DNA of 64,000 nt from PGYT01 sp963675055 (GTDB taxonomy: Bacteria; Bacteroidota; Ignavibacteria; Ignavibacteriales; Melioribacteraceae): NCBI GenBank assembly GCA_963675055.2, contig CAXXJE010000002.1, positions 2,914,001 to 2,978,000 of the forward strand, read 5' to 3'. The notes under the pieces were generated by a model. The model saw nothing but the letters and a program-made list of their open reading frames with translations. It ran no database searches and was not told where the DNA came from. Numbering within the stretch: position 1 is the stretch's first letter; every line of letters begins with the position of its first letter. The translations under genes and the position numbers were made by a program. Positions 10,701-19,017 of the stretch are shown one piece after another.

Positions 10701-10922
10701 AATGCCTGGAATGGAGATATTCCGGAAATGTCAGAATTTAAAAAAGGTGCCGGGGCAGAGTTGAGAATAAAAATTAATTCGTTTTATCTCTTCCCGACAA
10801 GTGTATTTTTTAACGCTTCTTACTCATTCGATAAGTTTACCCGTGAAGTAAGAGACGAGTTTGTCGATTACGGTAAAGAATGGCGATTCTATGGCGGTAT
10901 TCTTTTCGATTTTAGTTTTTAA
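7800..10922 (+). CDS. Peptidase-MA / TolB-propeller / outer-membrane barrel fusion protein
   Basis: 1040-residue exported protein with signal peptide about 1-28 (VSHA cleavage). Residues about 30-310 are a gluzincin-type (peptidase MA family) metallopeptidase domain with intact HEFTH at 130-134 and the downstream Glu in WFAEGTAQY (Glu 190). Residues about 320-590 contain WD40-like/PD40 repeats (FSGDNKSIYFIS, LSPDGKRIYY, ISNDGNSIVFV-like), as in TolB. The C-terminal 400 residues are a beta-barrel resembling the Omp85/BamA surface antigen domain (ending YGGILFDFSF, aromatic last residue). Likely anchored in the outer membrane with the peptidase in the periplasm or at the surface. ATG 7800 lies 10 bases after the previous stop. 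Substrate unknown. Confidence 0.75.
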   Translation: MQNKFRVKLTRYIPGIFLFFLITTVSHAQFNEFEPGFNWLTIKGEHVYVHFHEEAERTAKVVAKIADEVWDPITSLYQYDPGTVHFVIKDIDDYSNGATYFFDNKIEIWASSLDFDLRGSHNWLRNVISHEFTHMVQIQAGMKTGKGVPAFYFQYLNYEDKRRPDILYGFPNVIVSYPIPSINIPAWFAEGTAQYMRNEFNYDNWDTHRDMILRSYALDDNMLTWNQMGVFSKTSLGNESVYNSGFALTRYISQKYGEDKLSKITNQLGNLTTFTIDDAFEEVLGKDGNEIYDEWSSYLKDDYQKRMSEVLANEVKGDTISGEGFGNFYPVFSGDNKSIYFISNKGSDYFGLSGIYKYEKASREITSVEFGIRSSISLSPDGKRIYYAKLSEHNPKWTNIHDLYYYDIEEEEEVRLTHGLRANNPSVSNDGNSIVFVYQKDGTVNVGTVKSDGSSFKRLTFFENGEQVFNPKFSNDDSYIVFDYSYHDTRNIARVNTDGSDYRFIIESKADERNPFVDEHGNLYYASDKTGIFNIYKYNSVTKEGVQLTNVTGGAFMPSVNKEGDIVYAGYTSGGYKIFSVTPEEQQKVDPSKKYAWLNNPPLGSFTPGEDATSIDFDHLRNFNDYDVPEYEEKPYSGFFSKMTFFPFIRFDNYNTSNSTLDKIKPGVYVASSDYLNRYSLFAGLAINKSFERDAYLNFEYRNKVPLLFNLGLTPQLSFELFSVSRKTDVDIYFGEYSDTTGQTQYDYVVPTDVTYNLFEVDFAAKHKIFADGNDIEFRFIYSDYVASLGSFIIPNENQLYPTTNDKYFIGRNFQLKYTHKSVIPNVDNDINPVGREIEVQYNYELNKFNNDGEYQVADGILKPVYNNFNFHKLEVNWKEYWAVFGKHTLSAQFRGGTIFGPTMPDFFDFYLGGLIGMKSYPFYSISGNELGWINLTYRFPLFSNIDTRLGHLYIDKIYMSVYGDFGNAWNGDIPEMSEFKKGAGAELRIKINSFYLFPTSVFFNASYSFDKFTREVRDEFVDYGKEWRFYGGILFDFSF

Positions 10923-10945
10923 TAAACTCAACAGGAGTAGTAACT

Positions 10946-11833
10946 GTGAGATTAGCAATATTATTTCTACTTGTTTCATCATTATGTTTTGCTCAGGATA
11001 AAAATGAGCGGCTTACGGGTAGTATTCGTCTTGACGGACAAATAGTGTTGCAGGAAACTTTGAATAATATTCAGCTTGATGAACAGGAAATTCAAGCGAA
11101 TAAAAAGTCGCCGATGCTTGCAGGATTATTCTCAGTTATTCTTCCGGGAGCTGGAGAGTTTTATGCGGAGAGCTATTGGAAATCAGCTTTGTTTATAGCT
11201 CTTGAGGCAACTGCCGTCACCGTGGGACTTATCTACGACGGTAAGGGTGATGATCAGACTACAGTTTTTGAAGGCTATGCAAACCAGCATTGGGATGTCG
11301 GGAAATATGCGCGATGGACTTTTGATAACCTTGATCATCTCGAAAGTAAAAACGGAAGTTCTGTTGACCGTGATAAATATGCCGGATTGTTTCTTGATGA
11401 AGCACGTACTCAGGTTGACTGGGAATTACTCAATGAACTTGAGAATGATATTGGCGGCTGGTACTCGCATCGACTTGAATACTTTGGAGAACAGCAGTAT
11501 TACGAAATGATCGGCAAGTACCCGCAATTTAACCCGGGATGGGATGATTTTGATGAAAATACGCTATATACTTATACAGTTACAGAGCGTGATCCTGTTA
11601 CTGCAATGTTTGACCATTATTCCGGTATGAGAGGGAAAGCTAACGATTATTATAATATTGCTTCCGGGGCAGTAATTGCTGTTGTTGTTAACCATATCAT
11701 TAGTGCGGCTGATGCTGCCTGGACAACCAGCAGGTATAATAAAAAACTTAATATGCATGTAAGTTTTGAAAAACAGCAAATCGGTTACTATACCGAATAC
11801 TATCCTCAGTTGAACATGTCATTTAACTTCTAG
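10946..11833 (+). CDS. Conserved exported/membrane protein, DUF5683-like
   Basis: 295 residues starting at GTG 10946 behind a clear AGGAG site (10931-10935). Signal peptide about 1-16 (LCFAQ). Residues 54-85 contain the pattern SPMLAGLFSVILPGAGEFY followed by a hydrophobic helix (ALFIALEATAVTVGLIY), reminiscent of the DUF5683-type membrane proteins of Bacteroidota, where SP...A...LPG.GQ.Y precedes a membrane hairpin. A second hydrophobic stretch (IASGAVIAVVVNHIISAADA) lies near the C-terminus. Function unknown. It closes the secretion/outer-membrane gene run and is followed by a terminator-like hairpin. Confidence 0.6.
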   Translation: MRLAILFLLVSSLCFAQDKNERLTGSIRLDGQIVLQETLNNIQLDEQEIQANKKSPMLAGLFSVILPGAGEFYAESYWKSALFIALEATAVTVGLIYDGKGDDQTTVFEGYANQHWDVGKYARWTFDNLDHLESKNGSSVDRDKYAGLFLDEARTQVDWELLNELENDIGGWYSHRLEYFGEQQYYEMIGKYPQFNPGWDDFDENTLYTYTVTERDPVTAMFDHYSGMRGKANDYYNIASGAVIAVVVNHIISAADAAWTTSRYNKKLNMHVSFEKQQIGYYTEYYPQLNMSFNF

Positions 11834-11863
11834 TCGGAGAGGAACAACATCTTCCGCTAATCG

Positions 11864-11892
11864 AAAGACATTTTTGATTTCAGAATGTCTTT
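11864..11892 (+). terminator. Probable rho-independent terminator after the 10946 gene
   Basis: Nine-base inverted repeat aaagacatt (11864-11872) / aatgtcttt (11884-11892) with an 11-base loop, followed by a T-rich stretch (agctatttttgttt). It separates the outer-membrane gene run from der. Its loop contains the TTG at 11874, which makes an upstream der start there unlikely. Confidence 0.5.
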
Positions 11893-11930
11893 TAGCTATT
11901 TTTGTTTCAATTAATAAATTCAGATGGATT

Positions 11931-13256
11931 ATGAAAACACCCCTGGTAGTAATTCTTGGCAGGCCGAATGTAGGAAAGTCTACATTATTTAATAGACTTA
12001 CTAGATCAAAGCTCGCAATTGTTGATGATGTAAGTGGCGTTACACGTGACAGACAGTATGGCGATGTTGAATGGAATGGTAGAATATTTAAGGTTATGGA
12101 TACCGGCGGCTATGTGCCTGACTCTCTTGACCTGTTCGAAACTGCCATAAGGGAACAGGTTGATATTGCATTGGAAGAAGCTGATGCAATCCTGTTTGTT
12201 GTTGATGCCAGGTCCGGTATTCTTCCGGTTGACATTGAAATAGCGGGTATGTTGAGAACATCCGATAAACCTGCGTTTATTGTGGTTAATAAATCAGACA
12301 ACGAAAACCTGAGTATGAATAAAAACGACTTTTATTCACTTGGATTGCCCGATGTATATGATATTGCAGCTATAAACGGTCGCAATGTCGGTGATATGCT
12401 TGATTCTCTTATTGGCGCAATTGATTTCCCTGAAGATTATCTTGATGATGACATAAGACTTAAAATTTCGATTATCGGACGGCCCAATGTTGGTAAGTCC
12501 TCACTTACTAATGCACTGCTTGGAATCGACAGGAGTATTGTTACAAACATACCGGGAACAACGCGCGATAGCATCAACTCAGTGCTTAAGTATTATGGTG
12601 AAGAAATTGTACTTGTCGATACCGCAGGTTTGAGGAAGAAAGCAAGAATTCAGGAGAATATTGAATTCTATTCGAACGTTAGAACATTTCGTGCAATTGC
12701 CGAGTGTGATGTAGCTTTAATTTTGCTTGATGCTCAATATGGACTTGAAAATCAGGACCAGAGAATAATTGATGAGGCTGTAAGGCGGCGCAAGGGAATT
12801 ATACTTGCCGTCAACAAATGGGATTTGATCGAAAAGGAAACAAATACAGCTCGCGAGTTTGAGCAGGAAATCAGAGCAAAACTCGGCACCATAGATTATG
12901 TCCCGATAGTATTTATTTCAGCTTTAACAAAACAAAGAATTTTTAAGCTGATTGAATTAGCTAAGAGCATAAACACCGAAAGAAAGAATAAAATATCGAC
13001 CAGTAAGCTAAATGATACTATATTGCCGGATATTCAGAGGACGCCTCCGCCAGCTACACCAAGAGGCAAAGAGATTAAAATTAAGTATATTACTCAAGTT
13101 GGGGAAAAGTACCCGATATTTTTGGTGTTTGCAAATGATGTGAAATATATACCTGATTCTTACAGGAGATTTTTGGAAGGAGTTATCAGAAGACATTTTG
13201 GATTTTTTGGAGTTCCAATGACTGTTAGTTTCAAGGATAAGAATCCCGATGAATAA
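11931..13256 (+). CDS. der: Ribosome-assembly GTPase Der (EngA)
   Basis: Tandem-GTPase protein needed for maturation of the 50S subunit. 441 residues from ATG 11931. Two complete G domains: the first P-loop GRPNVGKST at about residues 9-17, DTGG (G3) and NKSD (G4); the second GRPNVGKSS at about 181-189, DTAG and NKWD. A C-terminal KH-like domain follows (IKYITQVG, PDSYRRFLEGVIR). An in-frame TTG at 11874 would add 19 residues, but these lie inside a terminator-like hairpin and the family starts with the V.ILGRPNVGKS strand, so the ATG is chosen. A flavoprotein gene begins 8 bases after the stop. Confidence 0.97.
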   Translation: MKTPLVVILGRPNVGKSTLFNRLTRSKLAIVDDVSGVTRDRQYGDVEWNGRIFKVMDTGGYVPDSLDLFETAIREQVDIALEEADAILFVVDARSGILPVDIEIAGMLRTSDKPAFIVVNKSDNENLSMNKNDFYSLGLPDVYDIAAINGRNVGDMLDSLIGAIDFPEDYLDDDIRLKISIIGRPNVGKSSLTNALLGIDRSIVTNIPGTTRDSINSVLKYYGEEIVLVDTAGLRKKARIQENIEFYSNVRTFRAIAECDVALILLDAQYGLENQDQRIIDEAVRRRKGIILAVNKWDLIEKETNTAREFEQEIRAKLGTIDYVPIVFISALTKQRIFKLIELAKSINTERKNKISTSKLNDTILPDIQRTPPPATPRGKEIKIKYITQVGEKYPIFLVFANDVKYIPDSYRRFLEGVIRRHFGFFGVPMTVSFKDKNPDE

Positions 13257-13264
13257 TAGGTATC

Positions 13265-14623
13265 ATGTTTAATCCAAATAAAATAGTAATCGTCGGCGGA
13301 AATGCAGCGGGTCCAAGCGCGGCTGCAAAGGCTAAGAGAACAAATCCGGATGCTGATGTTATTATGCTGGAAGCAGGTGAGTTCATATCTATCGGGACGT
13401 GCGAATTTCCATATGTTCTTTCCGGCGAAATTGATGACTTCAAAAAAATTGTTTTCTTCGATTCGGAAAGTTTCGAAAGGGAAAAAGGTGTTAAAGTATA
13501 TACCAGGCATCTCGTTGAATCCATCAACAGACGAAAAAAAGAACTTAGTGTTCGGGATTTACGAACAGATACTCATTATGACATTATTTATGACAGCCTG
13601 GTATTATGCACAGGTTCAAATGCTAAATCACTTCCCGATATTCCTGATTCAACTTCAAATGTATTTACACTGAAGTCGGTATCTGATCTGATAAGAATAA
13701 AAGAATTTACTAAGACTATAAATCGAGGGTCAAATTGTCTTGTAATCGGAGCTGGTTATATTGGTCTTGAAGCGGCTGATGCCCTGAATAAAGTGGGATA
13801 TAATGTAACTATTGCTGAACTGGCTTCACATCCCTTTCCCGGAAGCGAGCCCGAGGTCCAAACAATTATAAGCGGATTGCTTGAAAAAAACAATGTGAAA
13901 TTTATTGCCGGGGCCGGAGATATAAAATATTTATTCGAGAACAACAGGCTGGCAAGATATAAACATGACGGAAGAACTATAAATGTTGATCTGGTTCTAA
14001 TTGCTGCGGGCGTTGAGCCGAATACACAGTTGGCCTTCTCGTCCGGACTTGAATTAGGAAGATACAATGGATTAAAAGTTGACCGAAAACTGCGAACTTC
14101 CGATGCTTCGATTTTTGCTGCGGGAGATAATATGGAAGTACAAAATCTATTAACCGGCAAACCGGACTATATACCTCAGGCAACTATTGCTCATGCTCAT
14201 GGTCATATTGCCGGAGCCAATGCTGCAGGTGGAAATGAATTTGCAAAATCGGTTATAAAAAACCTCGCTTTTAAAATATTTGATAAATCTGTATGCCAAG
14301 TGGGATTAACATTAGAAGAAGCCCGTATGCAGTATTTTAATATAGCCAGTGTTTCTGCTGAGGTTGGCAATCTTGTGAAGGTGATGCCGGGTGCTTCAAG
14401 GACATTTGGTAAGATAGTCTACGATCAAACTGATAAGAAATTGTTAGGAGCCTCTTTCGTAGGCGACAGGGAAGCCGCCGCTAATGCAGATATAATTTCA
14501 ACAATGATTAGTGGTAAAATGCCTGCTAATCAGCTTGCTGAAACGTTTTATAACTATACACCGCCTCTGACCCCTTTTATTAATCTTTTATCCGTTCTCG
14601 GAAGGAAAATTACAAGGAACTAA
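13265..14623 (+). CDS. CoA-disulfide reductase / NADH oxidase family flavoprotein
   Basis: 452-residue member of the single-cysteine pyridine-nucleotide disulfide oxidoreductase family. FAD-binding GGNAAG near residue 11, the redox cysteine in GTCEFPYVLSGEI (about residue 46), the NAD(P)H-binding VIGAGYIGLEAAD in the middle, the FAD motif IFAAGDNME, and a C-terminal dimerisation domain (FYNYTPPLTPFINLL). A single Cys instead of CxxxxC excludes thioredoxin or lipoamide reductases. Candidate activities are CoA-disulfide reductase, NADH oxidase/peroxidase or polysulfide reductase, which sequence alone does not separate. Followed almost directly by upp (one base apart). Confidence 0.85.
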   Translation: MFNPNKIVIVGGNAAGPSAAAKAKRTNPDADVIMLEAGEFISIGTCEFPYVLSGEIDDFKKIVFFDSESFEREKGVKVYTRHLVESINRRKKELSVRDLRTDTHYDIIYDSLVLCTGSNAKSLPDIPDSTSNVFTLKSVSDLIRIKEFTKTINRGSNCLVIGAGYIGLEAADALNKVGYNVTIAELASHPFPGSEPEVQTIISGLLEKNNVKFIAGAGDIKYLFENNRLARYKHDGRTINVDLVLIAAGVEPNTQLAFSSGLELGRYNGLKVDRKLRTSDASIFAAGDNMEVQNLLTGKPDYIPQATIAHAHGHIAGANAAGGNEFAKSVIKNLAFKIFDKSVCQVGLTLEEARMQYFNIASVSAEVGNLVKVMPGASRTFGKIVYDQTDKKLLGASFVGDREAAANADIISTMISGKMPANQLAETFYNYTPPLTPFINLLSVLGRKITRN

Positions 14624-14624
14624 A

Positions 14625-15248
14625 ATGAATCTGAAAATAGTTGAGACACCTTTAATACAGCGCGATGTCACATACCTTCGAGATAAAGAAACTAAGGAAT
14701 ACCAGTTCAGACTCGCTTTGCGGAGAATCGCGTATTGCCTGGCCATAGAAATTAGTAAAACGTTCGAACTGAGCGAGCGCCCGGTTGAAACTCCTTTGGA
14801 AATGACGACCGGTTACAAGCTTAAGCAGCAGATTGTTTTAGTTCCGGTTCTGCGTGCCGGATTAAGTTTGGTGAATTCATTTATAGAAATGATACCGGAC
14901 GCTAAGGTTGGACATATAGGGCTGCAGAGGGATGAGGAGACCTTAGAGCCGGTTGATTATTACTATAAAACGCCTCGCAATCTGGAAGTTTCAAAAGTGA
15001 TTATTCTTGATCCTATGTTGGCAACAGGCGGTAGCGCGGTAGCAGCGGCAAAATTTCTTATGGAAAGAGGTGCTAATGATATCACAATGGCGTGTTTAAT
15101 TGCTGCACCGGAAGGTGTAAAAAAGATGAATGAGGAACATCCGGAAATCCCGATTTATACTGCCCAGCTTGATAGGGAATTAAATGAGAACGGCTATATC
15201 CTTCCTGGATTGGGAGATGCTGGTGACAGAACGTTCGGTACGCTTTAA
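14625..15248 (+). CDS. upp: Uracil phosphoribosyltransferase
   Basis: Converts uracil and PRPP to UMP in pyrimidine salvage, in the cytoplasm. 207 residues, the standard size. PRPP-binding motif in ILDPMLATGGSAVAA (about residues 127-141), the family motifs VPVLRAGLSLV and the uracil-binding C-terminus LPGLGDAGDRTFGTL are all present. ATG 14625 directly follows the upstream stop, suggesting translational coupling. The next gene starts inside the last 26 bases. Confidence 0.97.
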   Translation: MNLKIVETPLIQRDVTYLRDKETKEYQFRLALRRIAYCLAIEISKTFELSERPVETPLEMTTGYKLKQQIVLVPVLRAGLSLVNSFIEMIPDAKVGHIGLQRDEETLEPVDYYYKTPRNLEVSKVIILDPMLATGGSAVAAAKFLMERGANDITMACLIAAPEGVKKMNEEHPEIPIYTAQLDRELNENGYILPGLGDAGDRTFGTL

Positions 15249-16269
15249 GATATTATTATTGTTTTTCCTCGCTCTTACTAATCTGCGTTCGATTGGTCAG
15301 ACCTATCCGGATCAACAAATAGATTCCCTTCTTTCTGAGGGTGTTCACAACCTGATTGTCCAGGACTATTCAAGGGCTTATCAGACTTATGAATCACTTA
15401 ACAAACTCTATCCTGAACTGCCTGTCGGAAAAATCTTCCTTGCCGGTACATCAATGTCTGAATCATTTGACTTGGGGATTGAGTTCAAAACTGATTTAAT
15501 TGATTCTCTTCTTAAAGCGGCTTTGCTAATAAGTCAAAAATTGATCGATATTGAAGACGAGAATCCATGGTATTATTATTTTGCAGGCTTGTCATACGGT
15601 TTTGAAGGGTATAACAATGCCCTCAACGGTAATTTCATTGACGCATTCTTCAACGGCTATAGCTCGCTTGGTTACTTTGAGAATTGTTTAATTCTTGATA
15701 ATAGATTTTATGAGGCAAGAATACCGATTGGGACTTATCTCTACTGGAAAACAGATAAATCCATTGATTTAAGCTGGCTGCCGTTCTTCCCGGATAAGAA
15801 AGAAGAGGGCATCGAATTTTTGAGCAGCGCTGCAGACAGTGCGGGTTATTTAAAGTACTTTGCCGATTACTCGTTAATGTGGATTTATTATAATGAAGAA
15901 GAATATGAGAAGTCCGTTCATGTATCGGTGGAATTTCTTTCTGAATATCCGGAGTCACGTCTGTTTCAGATCGGTCTTGCAAAATCTCTTCGTTTTATTG
16001 ATAAACCAAGAGCGATTAAAATATTTAGCGACTTGGTAAATTCGTATCGCAATTTGCGTTATAATAACCATTTGCAGGAGATTTTAATGCTCAAAATGTT
16101 GGCTGAACTATACCTGGAAACAGGGGAGTATGAGATGGCTTTGGAAACATGTAATGATGCGTTGTTGTTGAATGACCTGGAGCCTTTCGTGGTACAAGCC
16201 AGTTCAGAACGACTAAAATCAATTGAAGAATTAAAGCGAAAAGCTCAGGAATTATTAACAGATAATTGA
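15223..16269 (+). CDS. Exported tetratricopeptide-repeat protein
   Basis: About 348 residues with helical repeats typical of TPRs (SRAYQTYESLNKLYP, YEMALETCNDALLL near the end). The start is uncertain: ATG 15184 and ATG 15217 are in frame, but GTG 15223 has GGGAG (15212-15216) six bases upstream and yields a clean signal peptide (charged RSVRFK, then LLLFFLALTNL, cleavage near SIGQ). All candidates overlap the end of upp. Function unknown; it probably acts in the periplasm. Confidence 0.7.
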   Translation: MTERSVRFKILLLFFLALTNLRSIGQTYPDQQIDSLLSEGVHNLIVQDYSRAYQTYESLNKLYPELPVGKIFLAGTSMSESFDLGIEFKTDLIDSLLKAALLISQKLIDIEDENPWYYYFAGLSYGFEGYNNALNGNFIDAFFNGYSSLGYFENCLILDNRFYEARIPIGTYLYWKTDKSIDLSWLPFFPDKKEEGIEFLSSAADSAGYLKYFADYSLMWIYYNEEEYEKSVHVSVEFLSEYPESRLFQIGLAKSLRFIDKPRAIKIFSDLVNSYRNLRYNNHLQEILMLKMLAELYLETGEYEMALETCNDALLLNDLEPFVVQASSERLKSIEELKRKAQELLTDN

Positions 16270-16323
16270 ATTTACTAATTAAATTTGTTATAAATAAAGT
16301 TTGTTAAATTGGATTTTCCGCGA

Positions 16324-18495
16324 ATGGACGTAACTGATTCCAAATATCAAAGGATGCTTTCAAATCTCCTGGAGCATTGCAGGGTTAATCTTCCAAAGGT
16401 AAACCGGGAGTTGATAGAAAAGAGCTTCGGTTTGAGCTTCGAAGCACATAAAAATGATATACGTGCTTCAGGTGAGCCTTATTTCTATCATCCCTACGAA
16501 GTGGCTACTATCGTTGCCAGGGAAATTCCTTTGGACGATATATCTGTTGTGGCAGCCCTGCTCCATGATGTTGTTGAAGATACTGAATTTGATCTCGAGT
16601 TTATTTCGAGAGAATTTGGGAAAGAAGTTGCTGAGATAGTTGACGGTGTTACAAAAATTAGCGGTGTATTCTCCGGACAGCAGATCAACCAGGCTGAGAA
16701 TTACAGAAAACTACTTCTTTCCATGGTTAAGGATGTCAGGGTAATTCTTGTTAAGTTTGCTGATCGTCTTCATAACATGAGAACACTGGAATTCGTTGCT
16801 CCTGAAAAGCAGAGGAGAATCTCTCAGGAAACTCTTGAAATATATGCTCCATTTGCAAATCGTTTTGGTTTAGGACGGGTTAAATGGGAACTGGAAGATC
16901 TCTCTTTTAAGTATCTCAATAGGGAAGCATACGAGGAACTTGCTAAAAAGATTAAAAACAAAAGAAAAGAGAGAGAAAGTTATATAAATAAATTTATCGG
17001 ACCGATTATTTCAAAACTCCGGGAGCACGATTTAGAGTTCGAGATAGGTGGCAGGGCGAAGCATATTTTTAGTATTTATAAAAAGATGCTTAAACAGAAC
17101 CTGACATTTGAGAACATATTCGATCTACTGGCAGTTCGCGTGATCCTCGAAAGTAATGATCCCAATGAATGTTATTATGTTCTCGGCATAATAAATCAAC
17201 TTTACAAACCTCTTTCCGACCGCTTTAAAGATTATATTTCCATTCCAAAGAAGAATAATTATCAATCGATTCATAATACCGTAATTGGTCCGGAAGGGAA
17301 ATTGGTTGAAGTGCAAATTCGAACTCGCAAGATGCACGAAATTGCTGAAAAGGGAGTCGCGGCGCATTGGAAGTATAAAGAGAGTCTGGTGCAGACAGAT
17401 AATGAATTAGAGGAATGGGTTAACTGGGTCAGGGATATTTTTGAGAACGCAAATAAGAATGAAGCTACAAAGGAAATTCTTGCCAGTTTTAAGCTAAACC
17501 TTTACCAGGATGAGATTTACGTCTTTACACCTAAAGGTGACTTAAGACGTCTCCCGATTAAATCTACACCTGTGGACTTTGCATTTGAGATACATAGCAA
17601 TATTGGTTTCAATTGCATCGGAGCGAAGGTTAATGGTAAAATAGTCCCACTTGACACCGCACTACATAGCGGGGACCAGGTTGATATATTAACTTCAAAG
17701 AATCAGCATCCGAACAGGAGCTGGCTGCAATTTGTACAAACCCACAAGGCTAAAGCTAATATAAGGAAATACCTTAACCGTGAGGAAGAAAAGTTTGTTG
17801 AAGCCGGGCAGGAAATTTGGGATAGAAAGCTTAAAAAGCATAAAAAGACATTTACACGTGATGAATTAAATAAACTGGCCAGAAAGAATAAATACGACAA
17901 TCCGAATCAGCTTTTTACTGCATTTGCAAAGGATGAAGCTAATCCGGATGAAATAATAAATCCTCCCGAGCCAAAAGAGGAGCAGCATGCTCCGGAATTG
18001 AAATATGAATCATTCGCTGAGCTGGCACGTACAACATCGGGTGGCGTACTTGTTGAAGGGGAGCATAAAGGAATTGCATACAACTTCGCAAAGTGTTGCA
18101 GTCCTATTCCGGGTGATCCCATCATTGGGTATATTACCATCGGAGAGGGTATTAAGATTCATCGAAAAGATTGTAAAAATTTAATTAACATGCTGAAGCA
18201 CGGGGAGCATAAACTTGTTCCTGTTAGATGGCCGAATTCAAACGGTTCGCAGTTTGTAGCCGGCATAAGCATACGAGGTGAGGATAATCCTGGTGCATTA
18301 ACTGATATTTCCAATACAATAACCAACTTTAATAACACGAATATAAAGGCAGTAAATATAAACACTTCCGACTCGATGTTTTCCGGTACTGTAACAGTTT
18401 ATGTCTCAGACCTCGAGCATCTGAAAAGATTGATTGAAAAACTTAAGAAAATGAACGGTGTCTATTCTGTGACCCGATTTGATGTAAACAGCTAG
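16324..18495 (+). CDS. Bifunctional (p)ppGpp synthetase/hydrolase, RelA/SpoT family
   Basis: Stringent-response enzyme. From ATG 16324 it has 723 residues; a TTG at 16309 would add five more. Order of domains: HD hydrolase (HPYEVA, LLHDVVEDTEF, metal-binding HD intact), synthetase (YISIPKKNNYQSIHNTVIGP and VEVQIRTRKMHEIAEKG intact), TGS (YVFTPKGDLRRLP, VDFAFEIHS), zinc-finger/CC region (KCCSPIPGDPIIGYIT) and a C-terminal ACT domain (AGISIRGEDNPGALTDI). Both catalytic centres keep their signatures, so a bifunctional Rel-type enzyme is expected. It is followed by ruvX with 10 bases between stop and proposed start. Confidence 0.95.
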   Translation: MDVTDSKYQRMLSNLLEHCRVNLPKVNRELIEKSFGLSFEAHKNDIRASGEPYFYHPYEVATIVAREIPLDDISVVAALLHDVVEDTEFDLEFISREFGKEVAEIVDGVTKISGVFSGQQINQAENYRKLLLSMVKDVRVILVKFADRLHNMRTLEFVAPEKQRRISQETLEIYAPFANRFGLGRVKWELEDLSFKYLNREAYEELAKKIKNKRKERESYINKFIGPIISKLREHDLEFEIGGRAKHIFSIYKKMLKQNLTFENIFDLLAVRVILESNDPNECYYVLGIINQLYKPLSDRFKDYISIPKKNNYQSIHNTVIGPEGKLVEVQIRTRKMHEIAEKGVAAHWKYKESLVQTDNELEEWVNWVRDIFENANKNEATKEILASFKLNLYQDEIYVFTPKGDLRRLPIKSTPVDFAFEIHSNIGFNCIGAKVNGKIVPLDTALHSGDQVDILTSKNQHPNRSWLQFVQTHKAKANIRKYLNREEEKFVEAGQEIWDRKLKKHKKTFTRDELNKLARKNKYDNPNQLFTAFAKDEANPDEIINPPEPKEEQHAPELKYESFAELARTTSGGVLVEGEHKGIAYNFAKCCSPIPGDPIIGYITIGEGIKIHRKDCKNLINMLKHGEHKLVPVRWPNSNGSQFVAGISIRGEDNPGALTDISNTITNFNNTNIKAVNINTSDSMFSGTVTVYVSDLEHLKRLIEKLKKMNGVYSVTRFDVNS

Positions 18496-18505
18496 AGGAA
18501 AGGAA

Positions 18506-18928
18506 CTGGAAAAGAAGAGAATACTCAGCATTGATTATGGAGCAAGAAGAGTCGGTATAGCGATTACCGATCCTTTAAGAATATTTGCATATCCCCTTGC
18601 CACAATCCAAAATGACATAAACTTTTGGGCAGAGTTTAAGAAAATTACAGAAGAATTTGATATTGAGTTTATAATATTAGGATATCCATTGAAAGAGGAT
18701 GGATCAAGGAGCACCAGTACCGAACTCATCGAAAAATTTAGAAGTGAACTCGAAAAAAAATATAAATATAAAATTGAATATATTGATGAAAGATATTCCT
18801 CTGAAATTGCGAAAGAGAGGATAATTGCATCTGTTCCTTCACGTAAAAAGAGAAGAGACAAAGGCCTCGTTGACAAAAATGCAGCAGCAATTTTACTGGA
18901 GGACTATCTTCGGGAATCAAATGGATAA
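18506..18928 (+). CDS. ruvX: RuvX/YqgF-type RNase H-fold nuclease, apparently CTG-initiated
   Basis: Putative pre-16S rRNA processing nuclease / Holliday-junction resolvase (YqgF). The family N-terminus RILSIDYGARRVGIAITDP, the central IILGYPLKEDGS and the C-terminal YIDERYSS and DKNAAAILLEDYL are all present, giving about 140 residues, the normal length. No ATG, GTG or TTG exists in frame between the upstream stop (TAA 18485-18487) and the conserved core. The only plausible initiator is CTG 18506, seven bases behind GAGG (18495-18498). The first in-frame ATG, 18689, would delete the catalytic N-terminal Asp strand. I call the start at CTG. Confidence 0.85.
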   Translation: MEKKRILSIDYGARRVGIAITDPLRIFAYPLATIQNDINFWAEFKKITEEFDIEFIILGYPLKEDGSRSTSTELIEKFRSELEKKYKYKIEYIDERYSSEIAKERIIASVPSRKKRRDKGLVDKNAAAILLEDYLRESNG

Positions 18929-18951
18929 TAATCCATCATAATTTATTTTAA

Positions 18952-18980
18952 TTGACATTTATAGCTTATTAAGGTATTTT
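18952..18980 (+). promoter_or_regulatory. Candidate sigma-70-type promoter of the microcompartment genes
   Basis: TTGACA at 18952-18957 is a perfect -35 box; 17 bases later TATTTT (18975-18980) can serve as -10. It sits 37 bases before the first shell gene and just after ruvX, suggesting that the shell genes are transcribed independently of the rel-ruvX run. Assignment is by pattern only. Confidence 0.5.
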
Positions 18981-19017
18981 CAAAAAGAACTTTAATCAAA
19001 TTTGGGAGCACACATTT

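Noticed and set aside
11874..11930. A longer N-terminus for Der starting at TTG 11874
   Set aside because: It lies inside a terminator-like hairpin loop and the extra 19 residues match no Der homologue pattern; ATG 11931 fits.
18689..18928. A truncated ruvX pseudogene starting at ATG 18689
   Set aside because: The upstream frame encodes the complete conserved N-terminus, so truncation is only apparent; a CTG start explains it better.
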